From Larus michahellis (Eukaryota; Chordata; Aves; Charadriiformes; Laridae): a stretch of DNA of 64,000 nt. The notes under the pieces are model-generated. The model saw only the letters and a list, made by a program, of their open reading frames with translations, had not been told where the DNA came from and made no database searches. Within the stretch, counting starts at the first letter, position 1, and the number at the start of each line of letters is the position of its first letter. The stretch spans positions 30,669,446 to 30,733,445 of the forward strand of contig NC_133899.1 of the NCBI RefSeq assembly GCF_964199755.1, given 5' to 3'. The position numbers and the translations under genes are program-made. Below are positions 1 through 9,551 of the stretch, one piece after another.

Positions 1-1286
1 ATCAGGAATTCCCTCCTTCTCCAGCTTGACGGGGGTATGGTGTTCAGGAGGTGCATCACAACCGTTTTGAAGACATCAGAGGAAAAGCCTGTGCCCACCA
101 GGCTACCAGCGCAGAGCTGCAGGCATTGGAGGTGGGAGGTGTCACGCGGGGCCTGCCTGGCCACGTGCCTGAAGAACTTTGCCTCTGCCACATCGTAGGT
201 CTCTGCCCACGTGGTGCTTGGGGTGAAGGCGGCTTCTGCAGTCTGGCTGCTCAGGAAGATGTCCGAGTCGCCTCGCTGCACCCCAAACATCATCTCAATG
301 AAGAGGGATCTCCCGGAGGCGTTTGTCAGCTGCAGCTTGCAGGAGCGGCTGGAAGGCAGAACCTTCATAGTGTAGAGACGCGACTGAGGCATCTCCCGCC
401 AGGCTGACCTCACCAACTTCTGGAACCAGCGGGCAGTCTTCTCGATATCTAGGTAGGAGCCGGTGCAGAGGATGCCTAGGAAGCTCAAAACCTGATTTCT
501 GCCTAGCCCCTCCTCAGGTTGGTGGAGGAAGCACAGCACGTTCTCCATGCCTTGGTCCCTGGTGCAGGTGCACTCCAGCTCCACGCGGACGCAGTTCTTT
601 GCCGGCATCTCCCCCGCAGCGCCCAGCTCCAGGTGGAAGGTGTGCCCCCGGGGGGGCTTCATGGGCACAAGCAGGTGGTAGACAGCATCATGCCCAGCGG
701 GACTCCAACCTTCAAAGGCGCTGCCCACCCCGATGGCTGGCTGCAGCGCCGGGAAGAAACTATTTGACAAGCGTCCTTGTAAGACAGTGAGGAGGTCGCT
801 CGCCAGCTCTTCCACCACCTGTCTTCTGTAGGCCATGCTCTTCACTGACAATCGGATGCGCTTTGTGATAGAATTCAGCAGACACCTCTGATAATCATCA
901 GCATCTTCTTCTTCACTTTCATCCTCCTCCAGCTCTGTGCTGCTGCTGGAGCTCTCCTCTTCATGGCCGATCTCTGGCTGTCGCCTCCTTTTCCGGCGCC
1001 ACCAGCAGAGCCTGAAGAGCAGGACTGGGACTCCAGCAATCGCCCAGAACTGCCACTGCTGCAAGGCAGCAAAGATGAGGCCTCCCCAGGCAAAGGCTGG
1101 CTTCTGGCTCCTCTGCTCCAGGCTCCTCTGCTCCAGCTCCTGCAGCAGCCAAGTCATCCGAGCCATCAGATGCTCCACACGCTGCTGCACATGCTCGCGC
1201 ATGGCCTCGTCCAGCTCATCGCCAACCATTGGCAGGAGCCGGAAGATGCTTAGCACAAGCAAGGTGAGGACCCTTATTGCAGCCAT
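1..1286 (-). CDS. ITPRIPL1: ITPRIPL1-like protein, copy 1 (C-terminus beyond window edge)
   Basis: This is a member of the ITPRIP / ITPRIPL1 family of membrane proteins with a Mab-21-like (cGAS-type nucleotidyltransferase fold) cytoplasmic domain. The start ATG is at 1284-1286, four bases after a splice acceptor. About 428 codons lie inside the window and the reading frame is open to the edge; the last roughly 80 residues of the family pattern are outside. Domains are as in copy 2: signal peptide, lumenal coiled coil, one membrane span, a Glu/Ser-rich acidic stretch, then the globular domain. Relative to copy 2 I see five substitutions, two of them changing residues (Gln43 to Arg, and Val71 to Ile in the membrane span). 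Near identity means either a very recent duplicate or homogenisation. Whether it is intact cannot be decided here. Confidence 0.85.
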   Translation of the reverse strand, partial: MAAIRVLTLLVLSIFRLLPMVGDELDEAMREHVQQRVEHLMARMTWLLQELEQRSLEQRSQKPAFAWGGLIFAALQQWQFWAIAGVPVLLFRLCWWRRKRRRQPEIGHEEESSSSSTELEEDESEEEDADDYQRCLLNSITKRIRLSVKSMAYRRQVVEELASDLLTVLQGRLSNSFFPALQPAIGVGSAFEGWSPAGHDAVYHLLVPMKPPRGHTFHLELGAAGEMPAKNCVRVELECTCTRDQGMENVLCFLHQPEEGLGRNQVLSFLGILCTGSYLDIEKTARWFQKLVRSAWREMPQSRLYTMKVLPSSRSCKLQLTNASGRSLFIEMMFGVQRGDSDIFLSSQTAEAAFTPSTTWAETYDVAEAKFFRHVARQAPRDTSHLQCLQLCAGSLVGTGFSSDVFKTVVMHLLNTIPPSSWRRREFL

Positions 1287-1289
1287 AGC

Positions 1290-1426
1290 CTGTAGGAGTA
1301 AGGCCTGTGCCCAGCCCAGGGGCCAGTGGCTGGGCCCTCGATGCTGGGTGAGAACCCACCCCGCGGGGGCCGGCATTTCTGCCCCGGCCCTGGTCCAGCC
1401 CAGCCTCCCCCCGGCAGCCCACTCAC
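1290..1426 (-). other. 5'UTR intron of ITPRIPL1-like copy 1
   Basis: On the minus strand the donor GCG|GTGAGTGG and the acceptor CTCCTACAG|GCTATGG bound a 137-bp GC-rich intron directly upstream of the start codon. The same intron occurs in copy 2. Confidence 0.75.
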
Positions 1427-1467
1427 CGCTAGCCCAGGCCGTACTGGGGCAGCGCTGCTGCTGGCGC

Positions 1468-1496
1468 CTTTTATAGCTGCCCCCCATTGTGACGCA
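1468..1496 (-). promoter_or_regulatory. TATA promoter of ITPRIPL1-like copy 1, with CRE/SOX-like site
   Basis: The minus strand reads TATAAAAG at 1475-1468. A TGCGTCA CRE-like half site overlapping an ACAATGG SOX-like motif lies about 8-22 bp upstream. Initiation about 30 bp after the TATA box leaves a noncoding exon 1 of only about 20 nt before the donor at 1427/1426. The element is identical in all three copies. Confidence 0.7.
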
Positions 1497-1499
1497 TCC

Positions 1500-2960
1500 C
1501 CTGTGGTGTCCCAGGCGACAGAGCGCATCACAGGCCGGCAGCCAGCCCTGCCCTTGGGCACCCCCCACCCCGGCTCAGCGGCAGCGTTTGATGGTCAATG
1601 CGACTGTGTTTCGACAAGATTCGATGGCGAGGTGCAATCGGTCATTTACTGCATGGAGGGCAGGGTCAGTCAGAACTGTGAGGGAGAGCCTCCCGTGGAA
1701 TCAGGAGGTTCAGAGAGGACCCTCTTGCTTTCCAAACTCCTTCTCAGAGAGGAGTCCAGGGGCAGCTGTATCCAGTCCCAGACCTGGTCAAGGGTTTATG
1801 TCAAAAGGACTGTATCTTCCCAATCAATCCTTTGTATCGCTTAGCTGAGATCTCAGAGTTTAGCGTGCTGTTAGTCACTTACCCAGGATCTGTTGTGTCA
1901 AGGAATCTCTGCATCTCGAGAAGTAATCTTGAGAGGCATTGCTACTTAAGGGGAGATGCTGCCGTGCAGGAGAATTACAAAGGCTCTTGGGGGGTTGACT
2001 GTTTATGGGGGTAAGATGGTTGCCCTGTAGCCCTATTTGCATATTGACCAGAGTACCAGCATTGCTTAAGTTGGTCCTTGGCTATTGTGTTTTTATCTGA
2101 CTCCCCAAAACCACCTTGGAGCCCCGGATGCCACCATCATGACCAGATGCACCCATTGTGACCACCACAGGTGGTTATTGCTTGGGCAGGGTTATGGGCT
2201 ATAAAGGTCACGATGGTGCCTGGCGGGGACCACACCATCACAGAAGCAGCCCCAAACCCTTAGCAAACATAAAAAGGGGCATTGTGGCCTGTGGATGCTT
2301 TACTTGCTCCTTGAGATCCCATCCTGAGTGATGGAATCGGCTGCCTTGGTGCTGGCCTCTGAGCTTGCGATAGTGGGTGTGCTCTCGGTGCCTTCATGAC
2401 ACTGATGGGTGGGTGGTGGTGCATATCCTGGTGGTGGGATGGGGCCTGTCGATAGCAGGACCTCTGTTCCAACTGTGCCACGGCGAGAGGACACTGCTTC
2501 CAAGGAGCCATTTCCCAAGGGTGATGTTGGGGGTGCGGGTGGAGATTTCCCAACGAGCAACTCCCTCTTTGGGGGTTGCAGCTTCTCCATGCTTCTCCAG
2601 CTTCTCCATGTCCAGCACGTTCTGTTCTGTGGCACCAACTCCCCAAGGAGTGTCTGGGATGGGCAGATGCTTTGCCTTGATCCCGGTGAACACGTGGAAA
2701 CACCTCAGCGGTTCCTCTCACTTGGTCCCTGCCCAGCCAGAGCTGCCAGGGAGTTTCTTGGCCCTTGTCAAATCACCACCACAGTCATGACAGTGTGAAG
2801 GGAAAGCAGTGCAAAAATCATCTTTGCAGCCGCCACGGTCTTCACCGGCTGCTGTGCTGGGGAGACCATTGCGAGGAGCACGCTGCTGCTGTTGGCAGAG
2901 GGCTGCTGCGCGGGCATTTCCCTTTCCTTTCTGTGTCGCCCATTCTCCCCTCTTTTTCCC
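1500..2960. other. Spacer between array genes, unit 1 (recurs at 7151-8611)
   Basis: This GC-rich spacer lies upstream of the copy 1 promoter. It has no convincing gene. At 2300-2721 on the minus strand is the disrupted counterpart of the Pro/Ser/Thr-rich frame described at 13695-14150: here it is interrupted by a TGA and a frame change. A TATAAAGG sequence on the plus strand near 2200 is the only other promoter-like motif I saw. The unit 2 counterpart is nearly identical. Confidence 0.5.
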
Positions 2961-2964
2961 TGCA

Positions 2965-3470
2965 GTATGAGGTCAGGGGAATGCCATCAGCTCCCAACAG
3001 ATCCAGCTTCTCCAACATTGATCCACGATCACAGGAGCCAGCAGCTTTTTCTGTGATCCACAATCACAGAAGCTTGAGCAGCAGCTGTGCAGCCAGGCAT
3101 TCACCTGTTCAATTTGCCTCCTCCTTCCTGAACCCCTTCCTCTGACTGGGAGGAGAGAGGAGAACACCACCTCTGCTCCTCGTCCTTTGAACATTGCTCC
3201 AAGGAACATACAGTCTCTTTGGATGGTTCTAGGTTGCCTCGTCACAGTGTCGTCAGACCCTACATCGTGTAGTAGGAGTGGGTGATAAGCTGCAGGGTTC
3301 AGGTCTTGGCAGCCTCTCAGTGACGTCCCGAGTGTGAGCTCCTGGTGGGCAGCAAACTTCTCTGGAGAAATTGTCTGGACGGCAAAGAGCTGCTTCAGCG
3401 CCTCCCAGTAAGGAATCTCCAATTGCTAATACCTTGCGTGCTTTCCTAGTGGCACAGGTTCTAATGCGGG
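2965..3470 (-). mobile_element. CR1 LINE ORF1 esterase-domain fragment, decayed (unit 1)
   Basis: Read on the minus strand in two frames, this matches the GDSL/SGNH-type esterase encoded by CR1 ORF1. The nucleophile block GDSLL is at about 3420-3406, followed by a CRPDN...SREVCC block and RDVTERLP. After a frameshift come YHPLLLHDVG, a GAEVVFSSLLPV strand and LLGADGIPLT. The catalytic histidine of the usual DGxHL block is replaced by proline, so the domain is both broken and catalytically dead. It lies in the spacer of the array unit and was therefore copied along with it. Identification rests on recalled family motifs. Confidence 0.75.
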
Positions 3471-3659
3471 TGGGTGGCTCAACTCTGCCGGCTTGACTTT
3501 TCCTGGATCCTGTCCGTTACTCCCATGCCCTGAATTCCCCAATCCCGGACTATCATGTCTGCATCCTAGCCCCTCTACCACCTCTGTGAAACCCTCCCCT
3601 TGCCTGGCACCAGAGAGAAGGAGCTGTAGCCAGACCAAGCCCAGGGTCGTGCAGATCAA

Positions 3660-3900
3660 GACAGAAGCAGATGGATGGCGACGCCACAGAATCAGAGCTG
3701 CTTTGAAAATTGTAGTATGCGTGTGTTAAGTAGGGATTGGCCACATCATGTTGTACCTGAATGGTAGAGAGAGGTAGAAGAACCTCATGTAAAACCGCAT
3801 TCAGGGTGCGCCAATTTGAACGGGACACCTCATGCGCATGAATAAAGCGTTACTCTTGAATTTCTGTACTTTGCATCCCAGCCTCTCTCCTGGCTTGGCA
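3660..3900 (+). repeat. Possible solo-LTR remnant (unit 1)
   Basis: An AT-richer patch in a GC-rich unit ends in a plus-strand AATAAA (about 3840-3845) followed by CTTTGCATCCC-like text, resembling the R/U5 end of avian retroviral LTRs. No internal retroviral genes, primer-binding site or clear boundaries were seen. It recurs at about 9311-9551. Confidence 0.3.
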
Positions 3901-5285
3901 CAGGCCAGTTGTGAAGGTTTCCAAACCCCTCCCACGGTTGGAAGGGGCCGCGGGGACAGCCAGCACCCCCCAACTGCCTCAGGACCTGCCGACCTGCCAG
4001 TCCCTCCCACACACAGCCCAAGGGTGTCAGGGGCACAGAAATGCCCTCAGACACCCCCCAGAGCTATCTTGCAAGCCTGAGATCTCCTGGCGGCAGAGGG
4101 AACTGTGCAGAGACCCTTGTGAAGCAGTATGTCAAGGGCTGTGGCAGGCTTTCAGTGGCCGAACCCCGTCTGCGGGACATCTTGCCCCCAACGCGACTGA
4201 GTTCCAGCATGAAGCTTCACAGTGACAGCGCAGAGTGCTAGTTCGGGTGGCTCGTTGATCCAAGGCAGCTGTGAAGGTGTCCACTTCTCCAGAAGGCACA
4301 TCAGCAGTGTAACACGGGCAGTGAAGGCTTGGGCAGACACTCAGTGACTCGCTGCACCTCTCGCTACACCCTGGGGCGGTGCTTCTGAGAGGAGCTGGCA
4401 TTGCTCTCAGATTGGGCTCGGAGGAGAAGCTCAGAGCCCCGGGCCAGGAGAGACAGACAGCAGAGCTGGCCCCAACTAGGTCTGCTGTGATAAAAGGCAA
4501 GAGTTGGTTTTAAAATAGCACGGCCCTCGCAGAGCCCGGAAAAGCCACGTCCCTTGGGCTGATGGGCACCAGGCACCCGTTGGGCTTCTTTAGCACTCAG
4601 ACACGGGCAGTTCTTTTGACGTGATAACTATCGAAGATCTTCCAAATCTTCTCCCATAGACCATCCTTGGATTTCCACTAGAGGTGTCCCAAAGACAGGG
4701 ATGAGTGCAGCTCTCCTGCCGCCATGGCTGCTGCCAGGCCACTGCTTCTCAGAAACGTGGCACGGACTGCGCCAGTGCATGCCTGGAATTGGAGGCATCT
4801 CAAAAGCTTTCTTTAACCTTGCTGCACGTGTTAAGTCTCCCGTGTTAAAGTGGTGGGAACCCAAGCTTGAGGTGACGAGAGGGTGTGGAGCATGAGTCTC
4901 ATGCTGGTACAGGAGCCAGAGCCGCCAGAGCCCCGCTCTGCCGTCGTGGCACTTGTCCCCCGTGCAAAGGGCTCCCCACTCGGCCCGCGTCATTCCCACC
5001 TCGCTGGGGTCACCCGAGGGCAATGCTATGGCGCTCCCAGGGCTTGCTTTGTGTATGGCCCCCAAGGAAGCCACGTCAGGCTCCCTCCCTGCGGAGCCAC
5101 CCAGGCAATGTGCCCAGCTGTGGAGGGTGACAAATTATTCCCATTGCCCCAGTGCAGGAGCACAGGCAGGATGGGGAGCCGTAGCTAGAGAATCAGTGAA
5201 ACCAGAGCCCACCACATCAGCACTCAGCCCCCTGTGCCCACATTCCCCAAAAAACTGATGCGCACTCACTCAGAGATGCAGCTTT
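3900..5285. other. GC-rich spacer downstream of copy 2 gene (recurs at 9551-10936)
   Basis: No gene is recognised. Several frames are open by chance in GC-rich DNA, but none shows a known domain, and the two units are too similar for conservation to be informative. Confidence 0.5.
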
Positions 5286-5300
5286 TGTTCAAACACACTC

Positions 5301-5306
5301 TTTATT
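5301..5306 (-). terminator. Poly(A) signal of ITPRIPL1-like copy 2
   Basis: AATAAA on the minus strand lies 105 bp downstream of the stop codon and is followed by a GTGTGTTTG-type GU-rich element, as expected for cleavage near 5285. Confidence 0.8.
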
Positions 5307-5410
5307 GTCAACTTTGCGCAAAGTAGAGCTCCTAGAAGGAAGGGATGCTCTTCAAAGATGCACGGGCAGTCAAGGGGACACAAACCCAGCTCTGTCCGGG
5401 AAGACCTCTT

Positions 5411-6937
5411 TCAGTCTCCGCAGAAGACCAGTCTTGTGAGCCGACCTTGCACTTCCTCAAAGTCATGCAGTGCCTTGGCGTGGGCAGCTGGATCCTGCAG
5501 CAGGCACTGGAAGAGGTTGATTGGCTCAGCCGCTTGGAAGGCTGCGGGCAAGACGATGTCCTCAGGCATGTTCTCATTACCAAAGAAGAAGTGGTGCAGG
5601 CGTTTTTCCTCCAAGCAGCCATGCAGGTACCACATGATATCCTGCAGCCGCATCAGGAATTCCCTCCTTCTCCAGCTTGACGGGGGTATGGTGTTCAGGA
5701 GGTGCATCACAACCGTTTTGAAGACATCAGAGGAAAAGCCTGTGCCCACCAGGCTACCAGCGCAGAGCTGCAGGCATTGGAGGTGGGAGGTGTCACGCGG
5801 GGCCTGCCTGGCCACATGCCTGAAGAACTTTGCCTCTGCCACATCGTAGGTCTCTGCCCACGTGGTGCTTGGGGTGAAGGCGGCTTCTGCAGTCTGGCTG
5901 CTCAGGAAGATGTCCGAGTCGCCTCGCTGCACCCCAAACATCATCTCAATGAAGAGGGATCTCCCGGAGGCGTTTGTCAGCTGCAGCTTGCAGGAGCGGC
6001 TGGAAGGCAGCACCTTCATAGTGTAGAGACGCGACTGAGGCATCTCCCGCCAGGCTGACCTCACCAACTTCTGGAACCAGCGGGCAGTCTTCTCGATATC
6101 TAGGTAGGAGCCGGTGCAGAGGATGCCTAGGAAGCTCAAAACCTGATTTCTGCCTAGCCCCTCCTCAGGTTGGTGGAGGAAGCACAGCACGTTCTCCATG
6201 CCTTGGTCCCTGGTGCAGGTGCACTCCAGCTCCACGCGGACGCAGTTCTTTGCCGGCATCTCCCCCGCAGCGCCCAGCTCCAGGTGGAAGGTGTGCCCCC
6301 GGGGGGGCTTCATGGGCACAAGCAGGTGGTAGACAGCATCATGCCCAGCGGGACTCCAACCTTCAAAGGCGCTGCCCACCCCGATGGCTGGCTGCAGCGC
6401 CGGGAAGAAACTATTTGACAAGCGTCCTTGTAAGACAGTGAGGAGGTCGCTCGCCAGCTCTTCCACCACCTGTCTCCTGTAGGCCATGCTCTTCACTGAC
6501 AATCGGATGCGCTTTGTGATAGAATTCAGCAGACACCTCTGATAATCATCAGCATCTTCTTCTTCACTTTCATCCTCCTCCAGCTCTGTGCTGCTGCTGG
6601 AGCTCTCCTCTTCATGGCCGATCTCTGGCTGTCGCCTCCTTTTCCGGCGCCACCAGCAGAGCCTGAAGAGCAGGACTGGGACTCCAGCAATCGCCCAGAA
6701 CTGCCACTGCTGCAAGGCAGCAAAGACGAGGCCTCCCCAGGCAAAGGCTGGCTTCTGGCTCCTCTGCTCCAGGCTCCTCTGCTCCAGCTCCTGCAGCAGC
6801 CAAGTCATCTGAGCCATCAGATGCTCCACACGCTGCTGCACATGCTCGCGCATGGCCTCGTCCAGCTCATCGCCAACCATTGGCAGGAGCCGGAAGATGC
6901 TTAGCACAAGCAAGGTGAGGACCCTTATTGCAGCCAT
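5411..6937 (-). CDS. ITPRIPL1: ITPRIPL1-like membrane protein with Mab-21-like domain, copy 2 (intact)
   Basis: This copy has 508 codons from the ATG at 6937, chosen because a splice acceptor lies four bases upstream and a hydrophobic signal peptide follows (residues 1-22). Residues about 24-60 are Glu/Gln/Arg-rich and coiled-coil-like. Residues 67-96 form the single membrane span, ending WW then a basic RRKRRR stop-transfer. Residues 109-131 are Glu/Ser/Asp-rich. From about 134 to the end is the Mab-21-like domain, with GS at 188-189 and HDAVYHLLVP at 199-208, where cGAS-type enzymes have GS and an ExD pair. One catalytic acid is missing, so enzymatic activity is doubtful. Human ITPRIPL1 is about 555 aa. 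Family work links ITPRIP to IP3-receptor regulation and human ITPRIPL1 to CD3-epsilon binding; function here is not shown. The gene has its own TATA promoter, 5'UTR intron and poly(A) signal. Confidence 0.9.
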   Translation of the reverse strand: MAAIRVLTLLVLSIFRLLPMVGDELDEAMREHVQQRVEHLMAQMTWLLQELEQRSLEQRSQKPAFAWGGLVFAALQQWQFWAIAGVPVLLFRLCWWRRKRRRQPEIGHEEESSSSSTELEEDESEEEDADDYQRCLLNSITKRIRLSVKSMAYRRQVVEELASDLLTVLQGRLSNSFFPALQPAIGVGSAFEGWSPAGHDAVYHLLVPMKPPRGHTFHLELGAAGEMPAKNCVRVELECTCTRDQGMENVLCFLHQPEEGLGRNQVLSFLGILCTGSYLDIEKTARWFQKLVRSAWREMPQSRLYTMKVLPSSRSCKLQLTNASGRSLFIEMMFGVQRGDSDIFLSSQTAEAAFTPSTTWAETYDVAEAKFFRHVARQAPRDTSHLQCLQLCAGSLVGTGFSSDVFKTVVMHLLNTIPPSSWRRREFLMRLQDIMWYLHGCLEEKRLHHFFFGNENMPEDIVLPAAFQAAEPINLFQCLLQDPAAHAKALHDFEEVQGRLTRLVFCGD

Positions 6938-6940
6938 AGC

Positions 6941-7077
6941 CTGTAGGAGTAAGGCCTGTGCCCAGCCCAGGGGCCAGTGGCTGGGCCCTCGATGCTGGGT
7001 GAGAACCCACCCCGCGGGGGCCGGCATTTCTGCCCCGGCCCTGGTCCAGCCCAGCCTCCCCCCGCCAGCCCACTCAC
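6941..7077 (-). other. 5'UTR intron of ITPRIPL1-like copy 2
   Basis: This is a 137-bp intron with GTGAGT donor and CTCCTACAG acceptor. It separates a roughly 20-nt noncoding exon from the single coding exon. Confidence 0.75.
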
Positions 7078-7118
7078 CGCTAGCCCAGGCCGTACTGGGG
7101 CAGCGCTGCTGCTGGCGC

Positions 7119-7147
7119 CTTTTATAGCTGCCCCCCATTGTGACGCA
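7119..7147 (-). promoter_or_regulatory. TATA promoter of ITPRIPL1-like copy 2, with CRE/SOX-like site
   Basis: TATAAAAG is at 7126-7119 on the minus strand, with TGCGTCA/ACAATGG immediately upstream, identical to the other copies. A CRE-like half site beside a TATA box is compatible with CREM-type germ-cell promoters, but that is inference. Confidence 0.7.
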
Positions 7148-8615
7148 TCCCCTGTGGTGTCCCAGGCGACAGAGCGCATCACAGGCCGGCAGCCAGCCCT
7201 GCCCTTGGGCACCCCCCACCCCGGCTCAGCGGCAGCGTTTGATGGTCAATGCGACTGTGTTTCGACAAGATTCGATGGCGAGGTGCAATCGGTCATTTAC
7301 TGCATGGAGGGCAGGGTCAGTCAGAACTGTGAGGGAGAGCCTCCCGTGGAATCAGGAGGTTCAGAGAGGACCCTCCTGCTTTCCAAACTCCTTCTCAGAG
7401 AGGAGTCCAGGGGCAGCTGTATCCAGTCCCAGACCTGGTCAAGGGTTTATGTCAAAAGGACTGTATCTTCCCAATCAATCCTTTGTATCACTTAGCTGAG
7501 ATCTCAGAGTTTAGCGTGCTGTTCGTCACTTACCCAGGATCTGTTGTGTCAAGGAATCTCTGCATCTCGAGAAGTAATCTTGAGAGGCATTGCTACTTAA
7601 GGGGAGATGCTGCCGTGCAGGAGAATTACAAAGGCTCTTGGGGGGTTGACTGTTTATGGGGGTAAGATGGTTGCCCTGTAGCCCTATTTGCATATTGACC
7701 AGAGTACCAGCATTGCTTAAGTTGGTCCTTGGCTATTGTGTTTTTATCTGACTCCCCAAAACCACCTTGGAGCCCCGGATGCCACCATCATGACCAGATG
7801 CACCCATTGTGACCACCACAGGTGGTTATTGCTTGGGCAGGGTTATGGGCTATAAAGGTCACGATGGTGCCTGGCGGGGACCACACCATCACAGAAGCAG
7901 CCCCAAACCCTTAGCAAACATAAAAAGGGGCATTGTGGCCTGTGGATGCTTTACTTGCTCCTTGAGATCCCATCCTGAGTGATGGAATCGGCTGCCTTGG
8001 TGCTGGCCTCTGAGCTTGCGATGGTGGGTGTGCTCTCGGTGCCTTCATGACACTGATGGGTGGGTGGTGATGCATATCCTGGTGGTGGGATGGGGCCTGT
8101 CGATAGCAGGACCTCTGTTCCAACTGTGCCACGGTGAGAGGACACTGCTTCCAAGGAGCCATTTCCCAAGGGTGATGTTGGGGGTGCGGGTGGAGATTTC
8201 CCAACGAGCAACTCCCTCTTTGGGGGTTGCAGCTTCTCCATGCTTCTCCAGCTTCTCCATGTACAGCACGTTCTGTTCTGTGGCACCAACTCCCCAAGGA
8301 GTGTCTGGGATGGGCAGATGCTTTGCCTTGATCCCGGTGAACACGTGGAAACACCTCAGCGGTTCCTCTCACTTGGTCCCTGCCCAGCCAGAGCTGCCAG
8401 GGAGTTTCTTGGCCCTTGTCAAATCACCACCACAGTCATGACAGTGTGAAGGGAAAGCAGTGCAAAAATCATCTTTGCAGCCGCCACGGTCTTCACCGGC
8501 TGCTGTGCTGGGGAGACCATTGCGAGGAGCACGCTGCTGCTGTTGGCAGAGGGCTGCTGCGCGGGCATTTCCCTTTCCTTTCTGTGTCGCCCATTCTCCC
8601 CTCTTTTTCCCTGCA

Positions 8616-9121
8616 GTATGAGGTCAGGGGAATGCCATCAGGTCCCAACAGATCCAGCTTCTCCAACATTGATCCACGATCACAGGAGCCAGCAGCTTTT
8701 TCTGTGATCCACAATCACAGAAGCTTGAGCAGCAGCTGTGCAGCCAGGCATTCACCTGTTCAATTTGCCTCCTCCTTCCTGAACCCCTTCCTCTGACTGG
8801 GAGGAGAGAGGAGAACACCACCTCTGCTCCTCGTCCTTTGAACATTGCTCCAAGGAACATACAGTCTCTTTGGATGGTTCTAAGTTGCCTCGTCACAGTG
8901 TCGTCAGACCCTACATCGTGTAGTAGGAGTGGGTGATAACCTGCAGGGTTCAGGTCTTGGCAGCCTCTCAGTGACGTCCCGAGTGTGAGCTCCTGGTGGG
9001 CAGCAAACTTCTCTGGAGAAATTGTCTGGACGGCAAAGAGCTGCTTCAGCGCCTCCCAGTAAGGAATCTCCAATTGCTAATACCTTGCGTGCTTTCCTAG
9101 TGGCACAGGTTCTAATGCGGG
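8616..9121 (-). mobile_element. CR1 LINE ORF1 esterase-domain fragment, decayed (unit 2)
   Basis: This is the unit 2 counterpart of the fragment at 2965-3470, with the same internal frameshift and the same proline in place of the catalytic histidine (PDGIPL). Shared lesions show that the insertion and its decay predate the duplication of the unit. Confidence 0.75.
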
Positions 9122-9310
9122 TGGGTGGCTCAACTCTGCCGGCTTGACTTTTCCTGGATCCTGTCCGTTACTCCCATGCCCTGAATTCCCCAATCCCGGA
9201 CTATCATGTCTGCATCCTAGCCCCTCTACCACCTCTGTGAAACCCTCCCCTTGCCTGGCACCAGAGAGAAGGAGCTGTAGCCAGACCAAGCCCAGGGTCG
9301 TGCAGATCAA

Positions 9311-9551
9311 GACAGAAGCAGATGGATGGCGACGCCCCAGAATCAGAGCTGCTTTGAAAATTGTAGTATGCGTGTGTTAAGTAGGGATTGGCCACATCAT
9401 GTTGTACCTGAATGGTAGAGAGAGGTAGAAGAACCTCATGTAAAACCGCATTCAGGGTGCGCCAATTTGAACGGGACACCTCATGCGCATGAATAAAGCG
9501 TTACTCTTGAATTTCTGTACTTTGCATCCCAGCCTCTCTCCTGGCTTGGCA
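9311..9551 (+). repeat. Possible solo-LTR remnant (unit 2)
   Basis: This is the unit 2 counterpart of 3660-3900, including the AATAAA near 9491 and the same ambiguous boundaries. Confidence 0.3.

Noticed and set aside
937-1476. Long plus-strand frames opposite the ITPRIPL1-like genes (also 6588-6812 and 12265-13242)
   Set aside because: They are antisense shadows of a real coding exon in GC-rich DNA, with low-complexity Ser/Cys/Pro translations and no domain.
4600-4700. Short minus-strand peptide (KIWKIFDSYHVKR) resembling the start of a heat-shock-factor DNA-binding domain
   Set aside because: The match is about a dozen residues, ends in a stop, and no following wing or recognition-helix sequence was found in any frame.
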